Numbered from the stretch's first letter, positions 53,970 to 63,499 are shown. The stretch is 64,000 nt of DNA from DTLC01 sp964555645 (GCA_964555645.1 CAZKTA010000005.1:62001-126000); one strand, 5' to 3'. Program-made: numbers and translations. Notes: a model not told the origin generated them from the sequence alone.

Positions 53970-55811
53970 ATGACAACTGCACCAACGACAAACCGTAAAC
54001 TGATTGCTTGGGTGGAGGAAATCGTCGCGTTGTGCAAGCCCGCGCGAGTGCACTGGTGCGACGGGTCGGATGCAGAGTACCAAGCACTGTGTGATTTGAT
54101 GGTTCGTGCTGGCACATTTACGCGCCTAAACGAACAGTTGCGCCCGGGCTGTTACCTGGCACGGTCGCATCCGAGCGACGTGGCCCGTGTTGAGAACCGA
54201 ACTTTCATTTGTTCACGTAGCAAAGATGAAGCCGGCCCGACCAATATTTGGGCTGATCCGGAGCAAATGAAACGCAAGTTACGCGGTCTTTTTGATGGTA
54301 GCATGACCGGGCGCACACTTTACGTAATACCGTTTGCAATGGGCCCACTGGACTCGCCCTTGTGCAAGATCGGTGTCGAGCTAACAGACTCGCCATATGT
54401 GGTTGTCAACATGCGTATCATGACCCGAATGGGCAAAGCCGTACTAGAAAAACTCGGTTCAGACGGCGAGTTTATCCCATGCCTGCATTCGGTTGGTGCT
54501 CCCCTTAAACCTGGTCAACCCGATGTCCCATGGCCATGTGACCCCGACATCGAACGCAAACACATCGTGCACTTCCCTGAGGACCTTGCCATATGGTCAT
54601 ATGGCTCGGGCTACGGCGGTAACGCACTGCTCGGTAAGAAATGCCTAGCCCTGCGCATTGCTTCGCTTTACGCACGCAAGGAAGGTTGGCTGGCTGAGCA
54701 CATGCTGATCATTTGCCTTACCTCACCCGAGGGAAAGAAGTTTTACATCTGTGGGGCGTTTCCTAGTGCGTGTGGCAAGACAAACCTCGCCATGATGGAA
54801 CCAACGATCCCAGGTTGGAAATTAACCTGCGTCGGAGACGACATTGCGTGGATCAGACTCGGGCAGGACGGCCGATTCTATGCCATGAACCCGGAAACGG
54901 GCTTTTTTGGAGTTGTGCCTGGGACGTCGTACAGATCGAACCCAAACGCAATGCGGACACTGACGCGAAATACAATTTTCACCAATGTAGTACTCACGCC
55001 GCAGGGCAACGTGTGGTGGGAAGACATGGACATACCGCCACCTGAAAAGGGCATCGATTGGCAGGGCGAAGAATGGACACCTGACTGCGGCAGAAAAGGT
55101 GCGCATCCAAATGCGCGGTTCACAACGCCGGCTGCACAATGCCCGGTGATTGATCCGGACTGGGAAAACCCACTCGGTGTGCCAATATCGGCCTTTATTT
55201 TCGGGGGGCGCAGGCCAACCACAATTCCGCTTGTTGTTGAAGCGCTCAGTTGGGAACACGGTGTGTTTCTCGCTTCCGCTGCGGCCTCCGAGACCACAAC
55301 AGCCGCCATTCACCAAGCTGGTGTGTTACGGCGGGATCCGTTTGCAATGTTGCCTTTCTGCGGGTACAACATGGCAGATTATTTTGCGCACTGGTTATCG
55401 TTCGCAAGCCGCACTGACAGAGCAAAGTTGCCAAAGATATTCCTTGTGAACTGGTTCCGCAAAAGCGCCGAGGGCAATTGGCTCTGGCCAGGTTTCGGCG
55501 AGAACAGTCGTGTGCTAAAATGGATCTGTGAACGCGTCGATGGTACCGGTAAGGCAGTCGAAACACCAATCGGCTATTTGCCGACGTCAGATGCACTGGA
55601 CTTGACGGGATTAAACTTGCCGAGCGAAAACATTGGCGAACTGCTGAGCGTTGACATAAACGGTTGGAAACGTGAGGTCGAAGCCGTGGCCGAATACTAC
55701 AAGATATTTGGCGCGCGCCTGCCAGCGCAATTGGACAAAGAATTAACCGAGGCTGGGATTCGATTAACGCGCGCAACATTGCAAAGCGCCGCTGCAAAAA
55801 ACAAAAAATAA
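53970..55811 (+). CDS. pckG: Phosphoenolpyruvate carboxykinase (GTP)
   Basis: A 613-residue GTP-type PEPCK. Marks: ARVENRTFICSRSKDEAGPT for the substrate loop, YGSGYGGNALLGKKCLALRI for the metal and phosphate site, the kinase-1a loop FPSACGKTNLAMMEP with reactive C268, and the GTP-binding NWFRKSAEG. It converts oxaloacetate and GTP to PEP at the start of gluconeogenesis. The length is usual and the start at ATG 53970 gives the family N-terminus. It is monocistronic by position: a minus-strand hydrolase lies behind and a 136-base gap precedes the next gene. Confidence 0.97.
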   Translation: MTTAPTTNRKLIAWVEEIVALCKPARVHWCDGSDAEYQALCDLMVRAGTFTRLNEQLRPGCYLARSHPSDVARVENRTFICSRSKDEAGPTNIWADPEQMKRKLRGLFDGSMTGRTLYVIPFAMGPLDSPLCKIGVELTDSPYVVVNMRIMTRMGKAVLEKLGSDGEFIPCLHSVGAPLKPGQPDVPWPCDPDIERKHIVHFPEDLAIWSYGSGYGGNALLGKKCLALRIASLYARKEGWLAEHMLIICLTSPEGKKFYICGAFPSACGKTNLAMMEPTIPGWKLTCVGDDIAWIRLGQDGRFYAMNPETGFFGVVPGTSYRSNPNAMRTLTRNTIFTNVVLTPQGNVWWEDMDIPPPEKGIDWQGEEWTPDCGRKGAHPNARFTTPAAQCPVIDPDWENPLGVPISAFIFGGRRPTTIPLVVEALSWEHGVFLASAAASETTTAAIHQAGVLRRDPFAMLPFCGYNMADYFAHWLSFASRTDRAKLPKIFLVNWFRKSAEGNWLWPGFGENSRVLKWICERVDGTGKAVETPIGYLPTSDALDLTGLNLPSENIGELLSVDINGWKREVEAVAEYYKIFGARLPAQLDKELTEAGIRLTRATLQSAAAKNKK

Positions 55812-55947
55812 ACCGCTTACAAGCTCACCTCGGCCGTTATTACGCACTGCACAATAGTTTTGGCGTGTCGTTCGGAAATTACCAGTTTAACAAAACTTGA
55901 AACTGCGTGTTTTTTGCACCGTTACATGGTAGGATCGAATTTAGAAA

Positions 55948-57162
55948 ATGGCTATCGTCAGTCCATTTGCTGCAGTGCGACCACGCCCGGATTTAGCCGC
56001 GGCAATTTGTGAACCACCCTACGACGTCGTTAGCTCAGACGAGGCCCGAACGCTCGCCGGTGGCAACACGCTGAGCTTCTTTCACGTAAGTAAGCCCCAG
56101 ATCGACTTCAACCCAGAGCAGAACCCGCATGCACCTGAGGTTTATGAGAGAGGGGCACGTAATTTTGCCAAGCTACTCGCTTCGGGCGCACTGCGGCAGG
56201 ACACCGAACCGTCGTTTTATCTGTACCGACAGCAAATGGGGGCACATTCACAGACGGGGATTGTTGCCACGGTCTGTGGCCACGATTACGTAAACGGCGT
56301 CATCAAACGTCATGAGCTTACCCACGATGAAGTTGTTGTAGATCGCGCAAGCCACATCGAAGCACTGCAGGCACAAACTGGTCCCGCATTTTTGATTTAC
56401 CAAGCACGCAACGCGCTGAATGCGCTTGTCGCAGAACAGTCAAATCGCAACCCGGACATTGATTTCACTGCCAATGACGGCGTGCGGCACACCACCTGGA
56501 GAATTCGTGATCAAGCCGCAATACGCCTCATACAAGCTGAGTTTGAGGCTGTACCCGCCCTGTACATTGCCGACGGCCATCATCGAATGGCTGCAGCAGT
56601 TGCAGTGTGGCAAAAACGCAGCGCCAAAGGTAATAGTGGCTTTGTGCTCGCAGTGTTGTTTCCACACGACCAGGTCAAAATTTTACCCTACAACAGGGTT
56701 GTTAAAGAAAACAGAGGAATGACGCCTGACCAGCTGCTTAAAGAGCTTTCAGCAGCTGTCGACATCGCACCTGCTAATACACCGATTCCGACAAAGACAC
56801 ACGAGCTGTGCATGTATCTGGCTGGCCAATGGTACAAATTAAATTTTAAACCGCACCTGACTTACGCTTCCAATCCATTGGATCGGCTTGATGTGACGCT
56901 GTTGCACCGGCATGTGCTCGGTCCAGTATTTGACATACCAGAACGCAGTTCAAACGAACGGATCGCATTCGTAGGTGGCATACGTGGAACAGAAGAATTG
57001 GAACGACTGGTTGACTCCGGCAGGTTTACATGTGCGTTTTCGATGTTCCCACCAAGCGTTGCCGAATTAATGACTGTTGCAGATTTGGGTTTAACAATGC
57101 CACCTAAAAGTACCTGGTTTGAACCCAAACTGCGTGATGGGTTGTTTTGCCATTTAATCTGA
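55948..57162 (+). CDS. DUF1015-family protein
   Basis: A 404-residue cytosolic protein of the DUF1015 family. It starts VSPFAAVRPRPDLAAAICEP then PYDVVSSDEAR, the family opening. The conserved ADGHHRMAAAVAVW motif is near residue 210 and the end has STWFEPKLRDGLF. The function of DUF1015 is not settled; in some bacteria it is linked to D-3-phosphoglycerate dehydrogenase genes and proposed to act in serine metabolism, and the GHHR motif hints at a ParB/sulfiredoxin-like active site. The next gene (CDF) starts one base after its stop, implying coupled expression. Confidence 0.88.
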   Translation: MAIVSPFAAVRPRPDLAAAICEPPYDVVSSDEARTLAGGNTLSFFHVSKPQIDFNPEQNPHAPEVYERGARNFAKLLASGALRQDTEPSFYLYRQQMGAHSQTGIVATVCGHDYVNGVIKRHELTHDEVVVDRASHIEALQAQTGPAFLIYQARNALNALVAEQSNRNPDIDFTANDGVRHTTWRIRDQAAIRLIQAEFEAVPALYIADGHHRMAAAVAVWQKRSAKGNSGFVLAVLFPHDQVKILPYNRVVKENRGMTPDQLLKELSAAVDIAPANTPIPTKTHELCMYLAGQWYKLNFKPHLTYASNPLDRLDVTLLHRHVLGPVFDIPERSSNERIAFVGGIRGTEELERLVDSGRFTCAFSMFPPSVAELMTVADLGLTMPPKSTWFEPKLRDGLFCHLI

Positions 57163-57163
57163 G

Positions 57164-58057
57164 ATGAAGAGTGCCAAACTCACGCACTACGCATGGCTGT
57201 CAATCAGCGCCGCCATTGCAACCATGGCACTCAAGACCGTTGCATTCCTTATTACTGGTTCGGTAGGCCTGCTTTCGGATGCGGTTGAATCGGTGGTGAA
57301 CCTTGTCGGCGGCCTAATGGCCTTAGCAATGTTGACGATAGCAGCGCGGCCAGCAGATGAAAACCATGCCTATGGCCACAGTAAAGCCGAGTATTTCTCA
57401 AGCGGGCTTGAAGGTGGCTTGATTTTGGTAGCAGCTATCAGTATCGGCATAGCAGCAATCTCACGGCTCGTAACACCAAAACCGCTGTCGGAGCTCGGCG
57501 TTGGGTTGGCAGTCACGATTGTGGCTACACTTATCAATCTGGGCGTGGCGATGTTGCTGCTCAAGGTCGGGCGCGAGCAAAATTCGATTACGCTCGAAGC
57601 AAACGCAAAGCATCTGCTTACCGATGTTTTGACGTCTGTAGGCGTAGTGCTTGCTGTTGGGGTGGTGGCTATGACAGGCTGGCTTGTGCTTGACCCGCTC
57701 ATTGCGCTTGTTGTGGCAGCCAATATAGTCCGCACCGGTATCGGTATAGTTAAACGGTCGGTTTCGGGACTGATGGACGTTGTATTATCTGCGCCAGATC
57801 AGGCAACAGTGCGGCGCGTGCTGCAAACTTACGAACAACAGGGTGTGCAATTCCACGAGTTGCGCACACGTCAAGCAGGCGCACAAAAGTTCGTTTCAGT
57901 CCATGTTCTAGTGCCCGGTGCCTGGACAGTTCATGAGGGCCACAAGTTGCTCGACAAGATAGAAGCTGACATCCGAAATGCGCTGCCCGAAGCAGTCGTG
58001 TTCACACACCTTGAATCGCTGGACGATCCATCTTCGTGGGAAGAAAAAATGCTGTGA
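57164..58057 (+). CDS. Cation diffusion facilitator family transporter
   Basis: A 297-residue CDF protein with six spans. The start has ALKTVAFLITGSVGLLSDAV then ESVVNLVGG, carrying the DxxES metal-site pattern. Further marks are ENHAYGHSKAEYFSSGLEG (the H-x-x-G-H-x-K-x-E loop) and the second site AKHLLTDVLTSVGVVLAVG (HxxxD). The cytosolic C-terminal domain runs from about 205 to the end with HVLVPGAWTVHEGHKLLD. It exports a divalent metal such as zinc, iron or manganese by proton exchange. Coupling to the DUF1015 gene by a one-base gap is notable. Confidence 0.94.
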   Translation: MKSAKLTHYAWLSISAAIATMALKTVAFLITGSVGLLSDAVESVVNLVGGLMALAMLTIAARPADENHAYGHSKAEYFSSGLEGGLILVAAISIGIAAISRLVTPKPLSELGVGLAVTIVATLINLGVAMLLLKVGREQNSITLEANAKHLLTDVLTSVGVVLAVGVVAMTGWLVLDPLIALVVAANIVRTGIGIVKRSVSGLMDVVLSAPDQATVRRVLQTYEQQGVQFHELRTRQAGAQKFVSVHVLVPGAWTVHEGHKLLDKIEADIRNALPEAVVFTHLESLDDPSSWEEKML

Positions 58058-58218
58058 GACCGACCCCGTGCGACGCTTTGCACGAACCTGCGCACGCCTC
58101 GGGCACAACAGTGCGCAGGCGTATGGCCTGAAAGGCATGTGAATGCCAAGTTGGTTCGAGGCGTTTTTGGTAATTTCCATTTTGCCTTTCAGTTGGCAAC
58201 CAGGTTTAATTCTGGGCC

Positions 58219-59463
58219 ATGAAAATTGTTTTGGCCTATTCAGGCGGCTTGGACACTTCGGTAATTCTGGCGTGGCTGAAAGAAAATTATGACGCCGAGA
58301 TAATCGCTTTCTGCGCCAACATTGGCCAAGAAGAAGAACTCGAGGGCCTTGAAGCAAAAGCCACACGCACCGGTGCATCCAAGGTGTACATCCAAGACCT
58401 GCAAGAAGAATTCGCCCGCGATTACATATTTCCGATGATCCAAGCAGGTGCAATCTACGAAGGCCAATATTACCTGGGCACGAGCATTGCGCGTCCGCTC
58501 ATCGCCAAGGCAATGGTCGAGATTGCAAAAAAAGAAAATGCAACCGCAATCGCTCACGGCGCAACAGGCAAGGGGAACGACCAGGTCAGATTCGAATTAA
58601 CAGCTGCGGCACTTGCGCCTGAACTGGAAGTGATTGCGCCGTGGCGTGACCCGCGGTTTAGGAAGCAGTTCCCTGGCCGTGCGGAGATGATTGAATTTTG
58701 CAAGCGGCGTAAAATACCCGTGCGCGCTACCGCCAAGAAGCCGTTCTCGACGGACCGGAACTTGTTGCACATCTCATACGAGGCTGGGATTTTGGAGGAC
58801 CCATGGTTCGACGCCAGTGACCTGAAAAACAGGGGATACTTCAATGTGCTGTCTGTATTTCCCGAGGACGCCCCGGACAAGCCCGAACACGTTACGCTGG
58901 ACTTCGAGCAAGGCAATTGCGTAGCAGTGAACGGCAAGCGTATATCGCCGCTTGAAGTATTGAAGACGCTCAACACGCTAGGGGGTAAACACGGCGTGGG
59001 GCGCGTTGATATGGTCGAGAACCGTTACGTTGGCATGAAATCGCGCGGAGTTTATGAAACACCGGGCGGCGCAATCCTGCACTTTGCGCATCGGCAAATT
59101 GAGTCGCTAACCATGGACCGTGAGGTTATGCATCTGCGCGATTCTCTGATCCCGCGCTACGCAGAGCTTGTGTACTACGGTTATTGGTTTAGCCCCGAGC
59201 GGATCGCTTTGCAGGCGTTTATCGCCGAGACCCAAAAAAACGTAACTGGCACAGTCCGGGTCAAGCTTTACAAAGGGAACATAATTTGCGCGGGGCGCAA
59301 ATCGCCTGTGAGCCTTTATGACCCTGCCATTGCAACAATGGAAGCCGGGCCAGCCCGCGCTTACAATCCCGATGATGCAACAGGGTTTATTCGCCTCAAC
59401 GCACTGCGATTGAAGGTTGCTACCCGCGTGCAGCAGCGATTAAATGGGCCTGCGCGAAAATGA
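58219..59463 (+). CDS. argG: Argininosuccinate synthase
   Basis: A 414-residue enzyme with all family motifs: the N-type ATP pyrophosphatase loop LAYSGGLDTSVILAWL at the start, ARPLIAKAMVEIAKKENATA, then HGATGKGNDQVRFELT, and KKPFSTDRNLLHISYEAGIL. The C-terminal half carries GRVDMVENRYVGMKSRGVYE. It joins citrulline and aspartate with ATP in arginine synthesis. No other arg genes are in the window. The preceding CDF gene ends 161 bases upstream, enough for a separate promoter. Confidence 0.97.
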   Translation: MKIVLAYSGGLDTSVILAWLKENYDAEIIAFCANIGQEEELEGLEAKATRTGASKVYIQDLQEEFARDYIFPMIQAGAIYEGQYYLGTSIARPLIAKAMVEIAKKENATAIAHGATGKGNDQVRFELTAAALAPELEVIAPWRDPRFRKQFPGRAEMIEFCKRRKIPVRATAKKPFSTDRNLLHISYEAGILEDPWFDASDLKNRGYFNVLSVFPEDAPDKPEHVTLDFEQGNCVAVNGKRISPLEVLKTLNTLGGKHGVGRVDMVENRYVGMKSRGVYETPGGAILHFAHRQIESLTMDREVMHLRDSLIPRYAELVYYGYWFSPERIALQAFIAETQKNVTGTVRVKLYKGNIICAGRKSPVSLYDPAIATMEAGPARAYNPDDATGFIRLNALRLKVATRVQQRLNGPARK

Positions 59464-59747
59464 ACTCGAATTCTCGGCACACCGCAGGATTGTCACTCAG
59501 GACAGCCGTTACACCAATGTGATGCAAGAAACGGTCAACTAAACTGCACGGCTCAAGGTTGCGTTGTGTTAATACCGGACTTGGCCTTTGCAGGCTGCAG
59601 CCTTTTTCCCACAGGCGGACAGAATAACTTCATCCCCGCCTTGTGCACCGGGTCGCGCGGGAGATGCTATCTTTTTCACACAATGCACGTTGGTTATGTC
59701 AATGCAGCGCCGAATTTGAAAACAAAAGAATTATGTCGCCCGTCAAA

Positions 59748-60245
59748 TCAATGCCTGGCTATGTCACAGTACACAGTCTCGATCCAGAAATCGGCGTTTT
59801 GAGCACGGCCGCCGGCCTGTCTCCATTTCTCGGGGAGGCCAGTGCGCTTGATCTCGTCAAGCGTTTTGCCTTCGGCCTTGGCCTTTCTAACTGCCTCCAC
59901 AGTCTCGACGAGCATTTGGTCGTAATTCTTCAAGTCTGCAACAGTAGCTACTGGGCCATGGCCAGGAACAATTTTTGTGTCTGCTGGGATCATGTCCAAA
60001 ACCGCGCCGATTGTGCCGATGTACCCTTCGACGCTCCCGCCGTTTGCAATGTCCACAAACGGGAAGCCAAAGTTGAAAAAATGATCTCCCACGTGCACAA
60101 CTTTGGCACCCACAAAATACACAACGCAATCGGCGTCAGTATGCCCCCGCCCGCAGTGTACCAGTCGAATCTCATCCCCGTTCAAATGAAGCGTCAGCGA
60201 CCTGTCGAAAGTCACAATTGGGAAGGCTAAGGTGTTTGTACTCAA
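59748..60245 (-). CDS. Metallo-beta-lactamase-fold hydrolase, C-terminal half (frameshift-separated)
   Basis: A 165-residue open frame that begins with a TTG inside the family rather than at a natural N-terminus. It holds the second half of an MBL-fold hydrolase: FDRSLTLHLNGDEIRLVHCG, GHTDADCVVYF, KVVHVGDHFFNFGFPFVDIA (metal-site Asp) and IVPGHGPVATVADL (last metal His). Upstream in the same frame the codons read KRLAQTLSTNTLAF, which continues the preceding gene's sequence after a one-base correction. It is therefore very probably the rest of the 60242-60628 gene and not independent. Confidence 0.8.
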   Translation of the reverse strand: MSTNTLAFPIVTFDRSLTLHLNGDEIRLVHCGRGHTDADCVVYFVGAKVVHVGDHFFNFGFPFVDIANGGSVEGYIGTIGAVLDMIPADTKIVPGHGPVATVADLKNYDQMLVETVEAVRKAKAEGKTLDEIKRTGLPEKWRQAGGRAQNADFWIETVYCDIARH

Positions 60246-60628
60246 AGTCTGTGCAAGGCGTTTGCGCGTATTGGCGTGGCGATTACAGTGGCGCCTTTGG
60301 CTGCAAAGGCTGCATTTGCGCCGACATGGTCCCCGTGGAAATGTGTGTTGAAAATGAATCTGATTTGCGCGTTGGCAATCCGCCGTATGGGAGCACTGAT
60401 TTTATCGGCCAACTGGTCGTAGCCGGTATCAACTAGTAAAATTCCATCCGGCCCTGCGGATACCAAGATGTTTCCCACGACGCCGCCAACCGGAGTGAGC
60501 AGGTAAATGTTGGTGGTTATTTGCCGCGCCTCCAGTTCAACCTTCGATATGTCGGGCTGTGCCCAAATTACACTGCTCCCAAATACGACTGATACGCCGA
60601 TAAAAAAAAGGGCTGCAGGACGTTTCAT
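60242..60628 (-). CDS. Exported metallo-beta-lactamase-fold hydrolase, N-terminal half (frameshift-separated)
   Basis: From the ATG at 60628 this gives a signal peptide (PAALFFIGVSVVFGSSVIWA) and the first half of an MBL-fold domain: ITTNIYLLTPVGGVVGNILV, GILLVDTGYDQLAD and the metal motif FNTHFHGDHVGANAAFAAKG. The frame then leaves the family after IATPIRA and stops at 60242. The next frame resumes KRLAQTL, so one A seems missing from GCAAACGCC (near 60270). Rejoined, the product would be about 295 residues, the usual size for a periplasmic subclass-B-like hydrolase. The substrate is unknown. Confidence 0.8.
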   Translation of the reverse strand: MKRPAALFFIGVSVVFGSSVIWAQPDISKVELEARQITTNIYLLTPVGGVVGNILVSAGPDGILLVDTGYDQLADKISAPIRRIANAQIRFIFNTHFHGDHVGANAAFAAKGATVIATPIRANALHRL

Positions 60629-60779
60629 GCGTCGGAAGCGTGTGCAGGTGTTGCACGGCAACAACACTTAATTTGCATTGTCGGGGTACACCAGTCAGCC
60701 CGCGGATCCAGACATGACCACAATTGCTACTGCGCCGGCCCAAGCTATTTGTTGTTGCGTTCCTCAGCCGGAGGCATAA

Positions 60780-62978
60780 ATGTATGCGTCAATGGACTCG
60801 CAACTAACGAGCGCAGGGCCGTGTCTTACATCGCCTTTGGACGCTTTCGAGTCGGACATTAGTCCCCGCAAGGTCTCACCACTGTACACGGCGGGTTTAC
60901 TCGTTGTCGCCTTCGTGATGGTACTTTTACCAGCGTTGTATATAGGCATGATCGTACTTGTGGGATTTGGCGTGTTACATCACCTGACACATAATACGTG
61001 GCTTTTGAGTGGGGCAGGTGTGGGGTTTGCCAAGCTTGTTTTGTATCTTGGCCCAGCCGTGGTTGGCGGCATACTAGTATTTTTTATGCTTAAACCGTTG
61101 CTTGCGCGGCAGGCCGAACCTCCGAAGCCAGTGTCACTTGATCCGGCCTGTGAACCGCTCCTGTTCGCTTTTGTGCAGCGGATCTGCCAGCTTGTGCGCG
61201 CGCCGATGCCGAGTCGTATTGATGTTGATTGCCATGTGAACGCTTCTGCAAGCCTGAGAAGCGGTCTGCTGAGCCGTGATTTGGTGCTTACGGTTGGAAT
61301 GCCGCTTGTTGGGGGACTGACGATGCAACAGTTTGCGGGTGTGCTTGCGCATGAGTTCGGCCATTTCGCTCAGGGCGCAGGCATGCGCCTGACTTACGTG
61401 ATAAGACATGTCAATTATTGGTTTGCACGCGTGGTGTATGAACGGGACCGGTGGGATGTAACACTTGAGCATACCGCAAAAAACGTTGACTTGCGCATTG
61501 CTGTTGTGCTGCACGCAGCCCGTGGCTGCGTGTGGTTAACGCGCCGGATTCTGTGGCTGTTAATGCACGTTGGGCACGCAGTCAGTTGTTTTATGCTGCG
61601 TCAGATGGAGTACGATGCCGATACATACGAAGCCAAGGTGGCAGGTAGCGATGCATTCGAGTCGACTGCACATCGCATTGAGCTTATAAACGTGGCTGCA
61701 ACCCTTGCATTCAAGGATGTTCAGCAGACCTGGGCTAGGGGGCAGTTGCCTGAGAATCTGCCGGCACTTATAGCGCACAAAACGAGTACCTTACCAGCCC
61801 AATTAAAAGATGAGATTGCTCGCGCCAACTGTTCAACCAAAACGCGGTGGTTTGATACACACCCGTGCCCAAACGACAGGATCCGCGCAGTGCGTGCGCT
61901 TGCCGAGCCGGGTGTGTTCAAGCTCGAGCGTCCAGCTTGTGAGCTGTTTGCGGATTTTGATTCGTTATGTCGAGCTGCCACCCGCAAACTATACACACAT
62001 GAATGGCAGTTGGAGTTTACAGAGGCAAACCTAGTAGCCGCGGATGAGATGCTGCGTGAAAGCGCTACACGCGAGGAGGCTGATGCCGCGATTCGCAAAT
62101 TTTATGGGGCGGTTGACTTTACGCTGACGCCGCTGTTTATATCCACAACGCTACCGCAGGCCGGCGACGTGTTCGCCCTGGCGTGTGAGTGGCAAACGGC
62201 GCGGCAGCGCAGCGAATCACTGCGCGCCGAGGCTGAAAAGGCATCTGCGGATTGTAAAGCCATTGAGCGGCAACTGTCCGATTTTTATTCTGCAAAGTAC
62301 CTCACAGGCGCCGGTTTCAGGATTACGCCCAGGGAATTCGGTTTGTCAGAGCGTACACGTTCTGTATCCAAGCAGTGCCAAGCAGTCAGTGCCGCGATTT
62401 GCGCTGCAGAAGATAAACTGCGACATCGGATGGCTGAAGTGGATGAGTTTGTGGTTGCGCTGCGGCAACGTGTGACGCTTGCGTTGCAACTTGCGAAAAG
62501 CAGGCGTGCAGCACGGCAGGACAGTGCAATAAACGAGGAAACAGATTCGCTGATTCCTGTGCTGGTCGCCGTGGGGGCAATAATGCCCTTGGTCCGCGAG
62601 GTCGGAAAGCGACAAGGCGCTTTTGTCCTGCTTGCGCAAAACCGCAATAGGCATACGAAACCTGATGTTGTGGACTCGGCAATGGAAAGGCTGGCAACTG
62701 AACTGCGCCAATTGATCGCAAAAATACAGGCTGCCCTTGGTAATTTAAAGTATCCTTTCACGCATCCGCGCGGCTCGATAACAGTCGCAGAATATGCGCG
62801 GTACGAGAACCCTTGCGGGCATGAGTTCGAGCGCGTCTTTCGGGATGCCGACGCGCATGTTGAGCGATTATTCGCACTGCACTATCGGTTGGTGGGGAAA
62901 ATACTCCTGGCCGCTGAACTCGCCGAGAACAACTTGCAGGTGTGTCAAGGCCACACGAGCCTCGCTAACGAAGGATAA
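60780..62978 (+). CDS. Large M48-family membrane metallopeptidase
   Basis: A 732-residue protein. Two or three N-terminal membrane helices (GLLVVAFVMVLLPALYIGMI and VLYLGPAVVGGILVFFMLK) are followed by an M48 peptidase domain. The zinc motif is HEFGH at residues 191-195 in FAGVLAHEFGHFAQGAGM, and the third ligand Glu is in MLRQMEYDADTYEAKVAG. A helix near 250-275 is also hydrophobic. The remaining 350 residues are mostly helical and charged, with no recognised domain; HtpX and CAAX-type M48 proteins lack such a tail. An ATG at 60792 is an alternative start. It may act in membrane protein quality control. It converges with the roadblock gene. Confidence 0.85.
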   Translation: MYASMDSQLTSAGPCLTSPLDAFESDISPRKVSPLYTAGLLVVAFVMVLLPALYIGMIVLVGFGVLHHLTHNTWLLSGAGVGFAKLVLYLGPAVVGGILVFFMLKPLLARQAEPPKPVSLDPACEPLLFAFVQRICQLVRAPMPSRIDVDCHVNASASLRSGLLSRDLVLTVGMPLVGGLTMQQFAGVLAHEFGHFAQGAGMRLTYVIRHVNYWFARVVYERDRWDVTLEHTAKNVDLRIAVVLHAARGCVWLTRRILWLLMHVGHAVSCFMLRQMEYDADTYEAKVAGSDAFESTAHRIELINVAATLAFKDVQQTWARGQLPENLPALIAHKTSTLPAQLKDEIARANCSTKTRWFDTHPCPNDRIRAVRALAEPGVFKLERPACELFADFDSLCRAATRKLYTHEWQLEFTEANLVAADEMLRESATREEADAAIRKFYGAVDFTLTPLFISTTLPQAGDVFALACEWQTARQRSESLRAEAEKASADCKAIERQLSDFYSAKYLTGAGFRITPREFGLSERTRSVSKQCQAVSAAICAAEDKLRHRMAEVDEFVVALRQRVTLALQLAKSRRAARQDSAINEETDSLIPVLVAVGAIMPLVREVGKRQGAFVLLAQNRNRHTKPDVVDSAMERLATELRQLIAKIQAALGNLKYPFTHPRGSITVAEYARYENPCGHEFERVFRDADAHVERLFALHYRLVGKILLAAELAENNLQVCQGHTSLANEG

Positions 62979-63018
62979 GCCATCCACTAGAGTGTCCGTC
63001 CGGCTTTTCACGAAAGCG

Positions 63019-63498
63019 CTAGCGTTTCCGTTTGAAAACCTCACTTGCGTCGGCAAGGTTGAGCTGTGAAAGGTCAATGCCGGCGTCTGGCTGACGTTGT
63101 TTAGCGATCTTCATCTGGCGAGCGATCCGCTCGCATGTCGAGACGGCAAAGTACTTCACCGCTCCTACACCAACCAGAGCCCTGAAGATTGTCACCAGCA
63201 GACAGTGTTCGTCCACGTTCGTCACCAGCACGCTGTAACGTTCGCCCTGTTGGTAAACCGAGTTAAAGTTTTTCTCGCGGACCAAATTTGCGATGGTCTG
63301 GGTTGCAGCGTACGCGCCTGCTGCAAGAGCCGAGATTGTCGTCAGATCGAACTGTCGCTGGTTTCCCGACTTGGCGATTAGAAAGCCGGCCTTATCTATA
63401 ACCATTGCGGTGGTGGCGTCCGTTTTCGCCAGCAACTCATGCAATGCATCCTGGAGCTGAGCGATGTCTTCTTCCAACAATTGTGGAAGCGTGCCCAT
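63019..63498 (-). CDS. Roadblock/LC7-domain protein (MglB-like)
   Basis: A 159-residue cytosolic protein with a roadblock fold over about residues 10-115: LQDALHELLAKTDATTAMVI, DKAGFLIAKSG, ISALAAGAYAATQTIANLV and VLVTNVDEHCLLVTIF. The remaining helix and polar tail are variable. In MglA/MglB systems the roadblock partner acts as a GTPase-activating protein for the Ras-like GTPase and helps set cell polarity or motility. The ATG lies one base after the stop of the GTPase gene upstream, a strong sign that the two work together. Confidence 0.9.
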   Translation of the reverse strand: MGTLPQLLEEDIAQLQDALHELLAKTDATTAMVIDKAGFLIAKSGNQRQFDLTTISALAAGAYAATQTIANLVREKNFNSVYQQGERYSVLVTNVDEHCLLVTIFRALVGVGAVKYFAVSTCERIARQMKIAKQRQPDAGIDLSQLNLADASEVFKRKR

Positions 63499-63499
63499 G

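Noticed and set aside
59566..60230. Plus-strand frames opposite the metallo-hydrolase fragments
   Set aside because: They mirror the MBL gene on the other strand; the minus-strand product carries all the metal motifs.
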